NCBI RefSeq assembly: GCF_026153515.1
Contig: NZ_CP110644.1
Coordinates: 858,501 to 922,500, forward strand
Source: Pseudomonas sp. KU26590
GTDB taxonomy: Bacteria; Pseudomonadota; Gammaproteobacteria; Pseudomonadales; Pseudomonadaceae
Direction of reading: 5' to 3'
Length of the DNA: 64,000 nucleotides
Shown here: positions 28,884-37,955 of the stretch, piece after piece
Layout of the letters: each line of letters opens with the position of its first letter
Position numbering within the stretch: the first letter of the stretch is position 1
Position numbers and translations under genes: made by a program
Notes under the pieces: generated by a model
Told to the model about the DNA's origin: nothing
Database searches by the model: none
Seen by the model: the letters and a program-made list of their open reading frames with translations, nothing else

Positions 28884-29927
28884 ATGCCAGATCAAGATGT
28901 ACGCCTTCAACACCTGAAAGTTTGGCTCGATGAGCAGCTCCCGCGTTTATTTGAGGCCCAGGGCTGGGGCCCGATACCCCCGGCCACGTTGACTGCCGCC
29001 AGCAGCGATGCCAGTTTTCGACGCTACTTCCGCTGGGAGGGGGAGGGCCGCACTTTTATTGTCATGGACGCGCCGCCCCCACAGGAAAACTGCAAACCCT
29101 TCGTGGATATCGCTCATTTATTGAGCGGGTCGGGCATTAATGTTCCGAAAATTTATGCCGAAGACCTCAATCAGGGCTTCCTGTTGTTGAATGACCTGGG
29201 TCGTCAGACCTACCTGGATGTCATCGACGAGCAAAACGCCGATCAGCTGTTCATTGACGCAATCGACGCCTTGCTCGCCTACCAGCAGCTGCCGATGGAG
29301 GCGCCGTTGCCCAGTTACGACGTGGCACTGCTGCGCCGCGAACTCGAGCTGTTTCCCGAGTGGTACGTGAAACGTCATCTGGGCGTTGAGTTCGATCAGG
29401 CGCAGCAGGCCAGTTGGCAGGCCGTCAGTGATCTGCTGATCGAGAGCGCGCTGGCCCAGCCGAAGGTGCTGGTGCACCGTGATTACATGCCGCGCAATCT
29501 GATGCTCAGCGAACCGAACCCTGGCGTGCTGGATTTTCAGGACGCGGTGTACGGCCCGGTCACCTACGACGTCACGTGCCTGTTCAAGGATGCATTCCTG
29601 AGTTGGCCGGAGGAACGCGTAGCGGGCTGGCTCGAGCTGTATTGGAACAAGGCCGCTGCGGCGGGCATCCCGGTGCAGGGCGAATTCGATGAATTCCGTC
29701 GTGCCAGTGATTTGATGGGCGTACAGCGGCATTTGAAGGTGATCGGTATTTTCGCCCGCATCTGCCACCGTGACGGCAAGCCACGCTACGTCGCTGACGT
29801 TCCGCGCTTTTTCTCCTATATAGAAGCGGTGTTGGCGCGACGCCCGGAGCTGGTGGAGTTGAGTAATCTGTTGACCAGCCTTGGCCATACAAAACCGACA
29901 CAGGCAAAACCGGCATCTGCTGTGTAA
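28884..29927 (+). CDS. amgK: N-acetylmuramate/N-acetylglucosamine kinase AmgK
   Basis: The 347-residue aminoglycoside-phosphotransferase-fold protein phosphorylates MurNAc at the anomeric carbon in the cell-wall recycling bypass that makes pseudomonads less sensitive to fosfomycin. Visible motifs are SDASFRRYFRWE near the nucleotide pocket, the catalytic VLVHRDYMPRNLML (about 195-208), and VLDFQDAVYGPVTYDV with the metal-binding Asp. It lies 58 bases before murU, its pathway partner, as in P. putida and P. aeruginosa. Confidence 0.94.
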   Translation: MPDQDVRLQHLKVWLDEQLPRLFEAQGWGPIPPATLTAASSDASFRRYFRWEGEGRTFIVMDAPPPQENCKPFVDIAHLLSGSGINVPKIYAEDLNQGFLLLNDLGRQTYLDVIDEQNADQLFIDAIDALLAYQQLPMEAPLPSYDVALLRRELELFPEWYVKRHLGVEFDQAQQASWQAVSDLLIESALAQPKVLVHRDYMPRNLMLSEPNPGVLDFQDAVYGPVTYDVTCLFKDAFLSWPEERVAGWLELYWNKAAAAGIPVQGEFDEFRRASDLMGVQRHLKVIGIFARICHRDGKPRYVADVPRFFSYIEAVLARRPELVELSNLLTSLGHTKPTQAKPASAV

Positions 29928-29946
29928 TGGAATGGACTGCACTTGA

Positions 29947-30654
<708 letters not shown>

Positions 30655-31428
30655 ATGCTGTGGCCATTCACGGTGGTCGGCGGCGGCGTCGGGTATCTGA
30701 TTGCCAGCATTCCAGGCGCCATGCTCGGCGCTCTTCTGGGGCAGGCGCTTGATCGGCGCCTGCATTTCCGGAGCTGGGCGGAGATGCGCGAGCGTGCCAA
30801 CGGCCGCGCCGTGCCGCGCGATGACGAGCTTATTTTCATGCTGCTGGGCCGTCTGGCGAAGAGCGATGGCCGCGTGGTCGATGGGCATATTCAGCAGGCG
30901 CGCGTTGAAATGCGCCGGCTGGACCTCAGCGAGCCGGCGCAGCGTCGGGCGATTCAGGCGTTCAATCGGGGCAAGGACGGGCGCGACAATCTACGCGTCC
31001 ACCTGACGCGCCTGAAAAGCCAGCCCCACGCGGCGGAGGGTTTGTTGCGTGCCTGCTGGCGCATGGCGTGGGCGGATGGCAGGGCGTCGCGCACCGAACG
31101 TGAATTGATTGTGCTGTGGGGCAAATGGCTGGGTTGGCCGGCGGGTAAAGTCGAAGGGTTGTCATCGACCGAAGACGAACAACGTTCGCGGGGCGCTCCC
31201 GCCAGCAGTGGCGGCGAGTTTCAGGACGCACTGCGTTTGCTGGGCGTGAAAGCCGATTCTGAACCTGCACAGATCAAGCGCGCCTACCGTCGATTGCTGA
31301 GTCGTCACCACCCGGACAAAATCGCCGGCAGTGGCGCCAATCAGATGCAGGTTCGTGATGCCACCGAGAAAACCCGCGAGCTGCACCACGCCTACGCCGT
31401 GATTCGCGATCGGCGCGGTTTTCGCTGA
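30655..31428 (+). CDS. djlA: DjlA-like membrane-anchored J-domain co-chaperone
   Basis: The 257-residue protein has an N-terminal membrane anchor (about 1-30, VVGGGVGYLIASIPGAMLGA), a TerB-like helical domain (about 45-160, LIFMLLGRLAKSDGRVVDGH) and a C-terminal J domain (about 188-255). The HPD tripeptide is intact (SRHHPDKIAG), so it should stimulate DnaK ATPase at the membrane. ATG 30655 follows the murU stop directly. E. coli DjlA has the same three parts. Confidence 0.88.
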   Translation: MLWPFTVVGGGVGYLIASIPGAMLGALLGQALDRRLHFRSWAEMRERANGRAVPRDDELIFMLLGRLAKSDGRVVDGHIQQARVEMRRLDLSEPAQRRAIQAFNRGKDGRDNLRVHLTRLKSQPHAAEGLLRACWRMAWADGRASRTERELIVLWGKWLGWPAGKVEGLSSTEDEQRSRGAPASSGGEFQDALRLLGVKADSEPAQIKRAYRRLLSRHHPDKIAGSGANQMQVRDATEKTRELHHAYAVIRDRRGFR

Positions 31429-31482
31429 CGCCCTGGTTTTGGAGGCTGCCCGGAGTGCGGGCAGCGTCAAAGGCGGTAACGG

Positions 31483-32466
31483 TTACTTCGCTGCGTCCCC
31501 CTCCAACCAACCCCGAACGCGACGAAACAGTTGATCCTGCTCCATCGCCGGATTGCCCGGAATCGCACTCAACGCCACTTGGGTAAATCGAGCGTTTTTA
31601 TTTCGTTTGCTGGCGTCCATGCGATCTTGTGCCTGCTGACGCGGCACCGAACGGTCCCTGTTGACGAAGTCTGCCGTCGGGACCTTCAGCGTCGGCAGCA
31701 GCTCCATCAGCGACGGCGTTTCCTTGCCGGTGTCCACCGCCGTGACCATCACCAGCCGTTGAATGGCCGGCGACGGCCGCTCGCTCATGTAGCGCGCTGC
31801 CCAATACGCGCCGCTGCCGTGGCCGAGGAGGACAATGCTGCGGGCCTTGTTCTGCTGGGCGAAGGCCACGGCGCTGTCGATCCGGGCGAAGATTTTCTCG
31901 GCATTGGCCTTGGCCATCTCCGCCTGAGCAGCTGCCTGTTCGGCGGCCGCCGCAGCTTCCGCTTCAGCGGTGGCCGCCGGATCAGGCGCTTTTACCGCTG
32001 CGTCCTTGGCTTTATCGCTGGCACTCGCCGCCGCTGGGGCATCCACCGCGCGGGCGAAAACACCGTCAATGTGAGCGTCCGGCATGCTCAGACTGAGGCT
32101 GGACCACCCGACGTCCGGCAACTTGCGGCGCAGCGGTGCTACCGCAGTTGGCCAGTCCGCTGATTCATCGGCGCCGGGCACGATGATCACCGCGCCTTTG
32201 GGCGCGTCGACGTTGGCCGGTTTCCACAACGCCAGAAAGGTCTCGTCGCCCGCCTGCAACTGCTGTTGCTCCGCTTGCGGCACCTGGCGCTCTAGCGCCA
32301 AGGTGTCCTCTTCCGTGCGCGTCGGCAGTGCCGCCCGCTCGACAGGCGCTTCAGCGGGCTTGGCGTCTTTGTTGGGCGCCGGGTCAGCACCCATGACGAG
32401 CGGCGAGCAAGGTAGTATCAGCGTCAGGCACAGCGCAGGAAATAGTGCGCGAAGGGTGTAGGACAT
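31483..32466 (-). CDS. DUF3530 family exported alpha/beta-hydrolase-like protein
   Basis: The start ATG 32466 (MSYTLRALFPALCLTLILPC) gives a clean signal peptide; ATG 32478 four codons earlier is also possible. The mature part has an Ala/Glu-rich low-complexity insert (about 155-190, alternating Ala and Glu). The hydrolase-like core carries a nucleophile-elbow-type segment SIVLLGHGSGAYWA, where the usual G-x-S-x-G reads GHGSG. The activity is unproven for this family. It faces the djlA-like gene and is divergent from the sensor-kinase gene. It corresponds in position to PA0599 of PAO1. Confidence 0.82.
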   Translation of the reverse strand: MSYTLRALFPALCLTLILPCSPLVMGADPAPNKDAKPAEAPVERAALPTRTEEDTLALERQVPQAEQQQLQAGDETFLALWKPANVDAPKGAVIIVPGADESADWPTAVAPLRRKLPDVGWSSLSLSMPDAHIDGVFARAVDAPAAASASDKAKDAAVKAPDPAATAEAEAAAAAEQAAAQAEMAKANAEKIFARIDSAVAFAQQNKARSIVLLGHGSGAYWAARYMSERPSPAIQRLVMVTAVDTGKETPSLMELLPTLKVPTADFVNRDRSVPRQQAQDRMDASKRNKNARFTQVALSAIPGNPAMEQDQLFRRVRGWLEGDAAK

Positions 32467-32607
32467 CGAATATTCCAAAGGCCGGAAACAATTCCGGCAG
32501 ACTAATGGGTTGACGGCGGTTTGTCAGGCCAGGCAATCGCCGCGCCTCAGCGAGCGACAGGCACAGAGCATGATCGGCATGGGATTCAGGGAAATGGAGA
32601 CGACAGT

Positions 32608-34677
32608 GTGAGAATCCGTGCGCTGTGCCTACGGGTTATCGGCGATACCCGCGCGCTCTTGATTGGCCTGATGCTGATCGTGCTGCCGATGTCGGACTAT
32701 GCCGCCGCCTTGCCCCCGCAGGCCGACTCGTTGAGCCGCGAGCAGCGGGAATGGCTGACCCAACGCGGGCAATTGCGCGTCGGACTCGTACTTCAAGCAC
32801 CGTACGCCCAGCTCGATCGTCGCGCGCAGCAATTGTCCGGCGCGAACGTCGACCTCATCAATCTCATGGCAAAGACGCTTCAGGTTGAGCTGCTGTGGCG
32901 CAGTTATGCCGATCAGGCCGAGCTCGAAAAAGCCCTTGCCGACGGCCAGATCGACTTCGCGCCGGGCCTGACCCAGACGCCCGCCGGCTTGCGCCTGTGG
33001 CTGTATTCCGATCCGTACATGCGCGTGCCACAACTGATTGTCGGCGAACGTGATGGCGCCGGCGCGGTGGATCTGGAAAAGCTCGACAGCCAGGTGCGCG
33101 TCGCCGTGCGCATGCCCAGCGTCACCGCTGACTACCTGCGCAGCAATTACACCCACCTCAATCTGCAAGGCGTGCCGCTCGAGCGTCAGGCTTTGCAGCT
33201 CTTGCTCAGTCAGCAGGCGCGATACGCCGTGATCGATGAGGCGCAGCTGGGTCGCTTGTCCCGCGAGGCCGAGTTTGCCGGGCTCGCCGTGGTCGGCGAC
33301 ATCGGCTTTCCGCAGTTACTTCGCGTGGCTTCCCGGCGCGATACGCCGCAGCTCGCCGAGATTATCAGCCAGGCATTGAGCGCCATCCCGGCCCGGGATC
33401 TCGAACAGCTGCACACGCAATGGCTGCAGCCCAAATACCCACAGGTCAGCGAATCCCCCGGCTTGTGGAAGAACATCGCGCTGCTGTTGTTGGTCCTTTT
33501 CATGGCGGCTGCGGCGATTGTTTACTGGCAGCGCAAACAACAGCAGCAACTGGAGAAACAACTCCTTGCCGCGCGGGATGACATCGCCAGGCGCCTGGCA
33601 GGCGAGGAGGCATTGCGGCTGGCGCAGTTCTCCATTGATCAGAGCACCGTTGGCATTCTCTGGGTCAATTGGGACAGCCATGTGCGCTACGCCAATCAGG
33701 CCGCCGAGACCATGCTGGGTTATGCGCCCGGTGGCGTGGTGGACCGGCCGCTGATTGAGTTCGAGCCGGGGCTGAATATGGATCGCTGGCTCAATCTGTG
33801 GAAAACCGCGCGCTCCAGCGAGGAGGGGCCGCAGAACTATGAAAGTAATTGCATGCGTGCCGATGGCAGCATTCTCCCTGCCGATGTGTCGCTGAGCTTC
33901 CTGCGCTTTCGTGATGCCGAGTATCTGGTGGTGTTCATCACCGACGTGACCGAACGGCGTCGATCCCTCGCCGCGCTGCAAGAAAGTGAAGCGCGCCTGC
34001 AGGTTCTCGCCGAGCAGTTGCGCGACCTTTCGGCTCACCTTGAAACCGTGCGCGAAGAAGAAAAGGCCCGGATCGCCCGGGAAGTTCACGATGAACTGGG
34101 TCAGATGCTGACCGTGCTCAAGCTGGAAACGTCCATGTGTGAACTGGCTTACGCCGATCTCGACCCTGGCCTGCGCGATCGGTTGAACAGCATGAAGCGC
34201 CTGATCGCGCAGCTATTCCAGCTGGTGCGGGACGTGGCGACCGCCCTGCGGCCACCTATTCTCGACGCAGGGATCGCCTCGGCCATTGAGTGGCAGGCCC
34301 GGCGCTTCGAAGCGCGCACCCAGATCCCCTGCCTGGTGCAGGTGCCGGACAACTTGCCCAGCCTGCCGGACGCAACGGCGATCGGGCTGTTTCGCATCCT
34401 TCAGGAGTCACTGACCAACGTCATGCGCCATGCCGAAGCGCACACCGTGGAGCTAAGCCTGACGCTGAGGGATGGCGTGCTGTGCATGCGCATCGCCGAT
34501 GACGGCAAGGGCTTCGATCTGCGCGCGGAACGTCCAGCGTCGTTCGGGCTGGTGGGCATGCGCGAGCGGGTTCTGATCATGGGCGGGCAATTGCATCTGG
34601 ACACCTTGCCCGGAGAAGGCACAACCTTGCGCATCCACATTCCGCTGGACCCGGTCGCTGAGGAGCACGTGCATTGA
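32608..34677 (+). CDS. agtS: Hybrid periplasmic-sensing histidine kinase AgtS
   Basis: I chose GTG 32608 (GGAG about 10 bases upstream), giving 689 residues and placing the first hydrophobic segment (LLIGLMLIVLPMS) at about 19-31. An extracytoplasmic solute-binding domain follows (about 55-280, LRVGLVLQAPYAQLD). Then come a transmembrane helix (about 295-315), a PAS domain (about 345-455), a HisKA_3 box with the phospho-His in AREVHDELGQ, and an ATPase domain (RIADDGKGF, GLVGMRERV). By position and architecture it is AgtS, which in P. aeruginosa responds to GABA and 5-aminovalerate. Its stop overlaps the agtR start by four bases. Confidence 0.88.
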   Translation: MRIRALCLRVIGDTRALLIGLMLIVLPMSDYAAALPPQADSLSREQREWLTQRGQLRVGLVLQAPYAQLDRRAQQLSGANVDLINLMAKTLQVELLWRSYADQAELEKALADGQIDFAPGLTQTPAGLRLWLYSDPYMRVPQLIVGERDGAGAVDLEKLDSQVRVAVRMPSVTADYLRSNYTHLNLQGVPLERQALQLLLSQQARYAVIDEAQLGRLSREAEFAGLAVVGDIGFPQLLRVASRRDTPQLAEIISQALSAIPARDLEQLHTQWLQPKYPQVSESPGLWKNIALLLLVLFMAAAAIVYWQRKQQQQLEKQLLAARDDIARRLAGEEALRLAQFSIDQSTVGILWVNWDSHVRYANQAAETMLGYAPGGVVDRPLIEFEPGLNMDRWLNLWKTARSSEEGPQNYESNCMRADGSILPADVSLSFLRFRDAEYLVVFITDVTERRRSLAALQESEARLQVLAEQLRDLSAHLETVREEEKARIAREVHDELGQMLTVLKLETSMCELAYADLDPGLRDRLNSMKRLIAQLFQLVRDVATALRPPILDAGIASAIEWQARRFEARTQIPCLVQVPDNLPSLPDATAIGLFRILQESLTNVMRHAEAHTVELSLTLRDGVLCMRIADDGKGFDLRAERPASFGLVGMRERVLIMGGQLHLDTLPGEGTTLRIHIPLDPVAEEHVH

Positions 34678-35303
34678 TTCGCGTATTGGTTGCCGAAGAC
34701 CACACGATTGTCCGCGAGGGCATCAAACAACTGATCGGTCTGGCGAAGGATCTGCAAGTGGTGGGAGAGGCCGGCAATGGCGAGCAGTTGCTGGAGGCTT
34801 TGCGCCACATCCCGTGCGAGGTCGTGCTGCTGGATATTTCCATGCCGGGCGTGAACGGCCTGGAGGCGATCCCGCGAATTCGCGCGCTGAACAATCCGCC
34901 TGCGATTCTGGTGCTGTCGATGCACGATGAGGCGCAAATGGCCGCGCGGGCGTTGAAGGTCGGCGCCGCCGGTTACGCAACCAAAGACAGCGACCCCGCC
35001 TTGTTGCTGACGGCGATTCGGCGCGTGGCCGCAGGCGGGCGCTACATCGACCCGGACCTGGCCGATCGCATGGTGTTTGAAGTCGGGCTGACGGACAACC
35101 GGCCCTTGCATTCGCTGTTGTCCGAACGCGAATTTTCAGTGTTCGAGCGCCTCGCCCAGGGCGCCAACGTCAACGACATCGCCCAGCAACTGGCGCTGAG
35201 CAGCAAGACCATCAGTACCCACAAGGCACGCCTGATGCAGAAGCTGAAAATCAATTCGCTGGCCGAGCTGGTGAAGTATGCGATGGAGCACAAGCTGGTT
35301 TGA
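34674..35303 (+). CDS. agtR: NarL/LuxR-type response regulator AgtR
   Basis: The 209-residue regulator starts at a TTG within the overlap TTGA of the agtS stop. The receiver domain (about 1-120) has the acidic pair in VLVAEDH and the phosphorylatable Asp in VVLLDISMPG, plus a conserved Lys in GYATKDSDP. The C-terminal HTH (about 145-205) has LSEREFSVFERLAQGANVND and LSSKTISTHKARLMQKL. With AgtS it should control the neighbouring agtABCD import operon. Confidence 0.9.
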   Translation: MIRVLVAEDHTIVREGIKQLIGLAKDLQVVGEAGNGEQLLEALRHIPCEVVLLDISMPGVNGLEAIPRIRALNNPPAILVLSMHDEAQMAARALKVGAAGYATKDSDPALLLTAIRRVAAGGRYIDPDLADRMVFEVGLTDNRPLHSLLSEREFSVFERLAQGANVNDIAQQLALSSKTISTHKARLMQKLKINSLAELVKYAMEHKLV

Positions 35304-35348
35304 GATCAGAGGTCTGAAAACGACCTGCTCCGGCGCTTGTGCTGACGT

Positions 35349-35416
35349 CTTCGCGGGCACACCAGCGCCTACAGACTGACCGCAATCCCCTGTAGGAGCG
35401 CGTTTGCCCGCGAAAG
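35349..35416. repeat. REP inverted pair (TGTAGGAGCGCG family)
   Basis: CTTCGCGGGCA...GCGCCTACAG (35349-35374) faces CTGTAGGAGCGCGTTTGCCCGCGAAAG (35390-35416), an inverted pair of the common Pseudomonas REP element. It lies just after agtR and before the agtA promoter region. It probably acts as a transcript end or as a neutral mobile repeat. Confidence 0.8.
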
Positions 35417-35471
35417 CGTCGGTAACGGCAATAAATCCCTCGGATAAGTCATACCTATCCCCGCCATCCCT

Positions 35472-35487
35472 GTAGGGCAATCCCTAC
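35472..35487. promoter_or_regulatory. Candidate AgtR operator
   Basis: GTAGGG (35472-35477) and CCCTAC (35482-35487) form a perfect inverted repeat with a 4-base spacer, about 110 bases before agtA. A further half-site TCCCTAC lies at about 35565-35571, and a related TACCTATCC occurs near 35449. Short inverted CCCTAC-type half-sites are common for NarL/LuxR-family regulators. The assignment to AgtR is inferred from position only. Confidence 0.45.
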
Positions 35488-35596
35488 CCGGAACCTTCCA
35501 TCCCGCCTAGGCCATTCTCTCTCACGCCCCGATTTGCGGGGCCTTCAGGCTCATCTAGGCTTGATCCCTACGGTGGATCAAACAAAGGTGTGGGCA

Positions 35597-36721
35597 ATGA
35601 GCAACGTCGATTCAAGCGCTGGGGCGAGTGATGTTCTGGTCAGCTTTCGCGGTGTGCAAAAGAGCTACGACGGCGAAGCCCTGATCGTCAAAGACCTCAA
35701 CCTGGATATTTGCAAAGGCGAATTCCTCACCCTGCTCGGGCCGTCCGGCTCCGGCAAAACCACCAGCCTGATGATGCTCGCCGGTTTCGAAACGCCCACG
35801 GCTGGGGAGATCCTGCTGGCGGGCCGTTCGATCAACAACGTACCGCCGCACAAGCGCGACATCGGCATGGTGTTCCAGAACTACGCGCTGTTCCCGCACA
35901 TGACCGTTGCTGAAAACCTTGCGTTTCCGCTGTCGGTGCGCGGCATGAGCAAAACCGACGTGGCCGAAAAGGTCAAACGCGCCCTCGACATGGTGCAGCT
36001 CGGCACCTTCGCCCATCGCTACCCCGCGCAGTTGTCGGGTGGTCAGCAACAACGTGTCGCCCTGGCCCGGGCGCTGGTGTTCGAGCCGCAGCTGGTGCTG
36101 ATGGACGAACCCCTCGGTGCGCTCGACAAACAACTTCGCGAACACATGCAGATGGAAATCAAACACCTGCACCAGCGCCTGGGCGTGACTGTCGTCTACG
36201 TCACCCACGATCAGGGCGAAGCGCTGACCATGTCCGACCGCGTCGCGGTGTTCCATCAGGGCGAGATCCAGCAGATCGCCCCACCGCGCACCCTTTATGA
36301 AGAGCCGAAAAACACCTTCGTTGCCAACTTCATCGGCGAGAACAACCGCATCAACGGCACCTTACTCAGCCAGACCGGTGACCGCTGCGTGGTCGGCCTG
36401 GCGCGCGGCGAAAAAGTCGAAGCGCTGGCGATCAACGTCGGTGCCACCGGCAGCCCGGTCACGCTGTCGATTCGTCCCGAACGCGTGAACCTCAACGGCC
36501 GCAGCGAGAGTTGCGTCAATCGCTTCTCCGGCCGTGTCGCCGAATTCATCTACCTGGGCGACCACGTACGGGTGCGTCTGGAAGTGGCCGGTAAAACCGA
36601 TTTCTTCGTCAAACAGCCCATTGCCGAGCTGGATCCGGCGCTGAGCGTTGGCGATGTCGTGCCCATTGGGTGGCAGGTCGAGCACGCGCGCGCGCTGGAC
36701 CCGTTGCTGGATGCACATTGA
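35597..36721 (+). CDS. agtA: ABC transporter ATP-binding protein AgtA (GABA/5-aminovalerate-type uptake)
   Basis: ATG 35597 follows AAAGGTG and gives 374 residues; an upstream extension to 35534 has no family support. Walker A is LLGPSGSGKTT (about 49-59), Q-loop MVFQNYALFPH, signature LSGGQQQRVALARAL, Walker B VLMDEPLGALD and switch VTHD. The C-terminal third is the TOBE-type domain of spermidine/putrescine-like importers. It heads agtABCD. In P. aeruginosa this system imports 4-aminobutyrate and 5-aminovalerate; the substrate is assumed from orthology. Confidence 0.88.
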   Translation: MSNVDSSAGASDVLVSFRGVQKSYDGEALIVKDLNLDICKGEFLTLLGPSGSGKTTSLMMLAGFETPTAGEILLAGRSINNVPPHKRDIGMVFQNYALFPHMTVAENLAFPLSVRGMSKTDVAEKVKRALDMVQLGTFAHRYPAQLSGGQQQRVALARALVFEPQLVLMDEPLGALDKQLREHMQMEIKHLHQRLGVTVVYVTHDQGEALTMSDRVAVFHQGEIQQIAPPRTLYEEPKNTFVANFIGENNRINGTLLSQTGDRCVVGLARGEKVEALAINVGATGSPVTLSIRPERVNLNGRSESCVNRFSGRVAEFIYLGDHVRVRLEVAGKTDFFVKQPIAELDPALSVGDVVPIGWQVEHARALDPLLDAH

Positions 36722-36812
36722 TACACCCGCGTGACGCGTCAACCGAAGAACCCAGAGGCGAGCCAAATCGCCCCCATCGCTTAACCAACATTGTTCGTGG
36801 AGAGAAAAACTG

Positions 36813-37844
36813 ATGCTCAAGACATTGAAGCTCACCGCCTTATCGGTCGGCATGATGTGCGCGGCGCAAGCCATGGCAGCGGACCTGACGGTCATTTCCT
36901 TCGGTGGCGCGAACAAGGCGGCCCAGGAAAAGGCCTTCTATGCGCCGTGGGAAAAAGCCGGCAACGGCAAGATCATCGCCGGCGAATACAACGGTGAGAT
37001 GGCCAAGGTTAAAGCCATGGTCGACACCAAGAGCGTGACCTGGGATCTGGTGGAAGTGGAATCGCCAGAGCTGTCCCGCGGCTGTGACGAAGACATGTTC
37101 GAGTCGCTGGCGTCGGTCGATCTCGGCAACAAGGACAACTACGTCAAGGGCGCGATTTCTGAGTGCGGCGTAGGCTTCTTCGTCTGGTCCACCGTGCTGG
37201 CCTACAACGCCGACAAGTTGAAATCCGCACCGACCGGTTGGGCTGATTTCTGGGACACCGAGAAATTCCCGGGCAAGCGTGGCCTGCGCAAGGGCGCCAA
37301 ATACACCCTGGAATTCGCGCTGATGGCTGACGGCGTTGCGCCGAAAGACGTCTACAAAGTGCTGGCGACCAAGGAAGGCCAGGACCGCGCCTTCAAGATG
37401 CTCGACAAGCTCAAGCCAAGCATTCAGTGGTGGGAAGCGGGCGCACAGCCGCCGCAGTACCTGCAATCGGGCGACGTCGTGATGAGCTCGGCCTACAACG
37501 GTCGTATCGCTGCCGTTCAGAAAGAGAGCAACCTGAAAGTGGTCTGGACCGGCGGCGTGTATGACTTCGACGCGTGGGCCATTCCGAAGGGCGCGAAAAA
37601 CGCCGAAGAAGCGAAGAAGTTCATCGCTTACTCCCTCAAGCCAGAGCAGCAAAAGACCTATTCCGAAAACATCGCTTACGGCCCGGCCAACACGGGCGCG
37701 GTCCCGTTGCTGAGCGCTGACACTCTGAAAAACATGCCGACCACCCCTGAGAACATCAAGGATCAGGTGCAGATCGACGTGAAATTCTGGGCTGACTTCG
37801 GTGAGTCGCTGGAACAGCGCTTCAACTCCTGGGCGGCTAAATAA
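36813..37844 (+). CDS. agtB: Periplasmic substrate-binding protein AgtB
   Basis: The 343-residue protein has a signal peptide ending in AMAAD (about residue 22) and the two-lobe fold of the polyamine-binding (PotD-like) family. Typical segments are LTVISFGGANKAAQEKAFY, TWDLVEVESPEL, and GGVYDFDAWAIPKGAKN. It begins with a good AGAGAA ribosome site 92 bases after agtA. It captures the substrate and delivers it to AgtC and AgtD. Confidence 0.88.
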   Translation: MLKTLKLTALSVGMMCAAQAMAADLTVISFGGANKAAQEKAFYAPWEKAGNGKIIAGEYNGEMAKVKAMVDTKSVTWDLVEVESPELSRGCDEDMFESLASVDLGNKDNYVKGAISECGVGFFVWSTVLAYNADKLKSAPTGWADFWDTEKFPGKRGLRKGAKYTLEFALMADGVAPKDVYKVLATKEGQDRAFKMLDKLKPSIQWWEAGAQPPQYLQSGDVVMSSAYNGRIAAVQKESNLKVVWTGGVYDFDAWAIPKGAKNAEEAKKFIAYSLKPEQQKTYSENIAYGPANTGAVPLLSADTLKNMPTTPENIKDQVQIDVKFWADFGESLEQRFNSWAAK

Positions 37845-37955
37845 GATCGCAGCCCTGTAAGCGCTTTGTTGTGAGTTAGATCCGGGTGCGTCGTCTGAAC
37901 TGTCTGAAAGCAGGGCAGGGGACGCGCTCTTTGTTGAGAGATTTCGGAGTTCACT

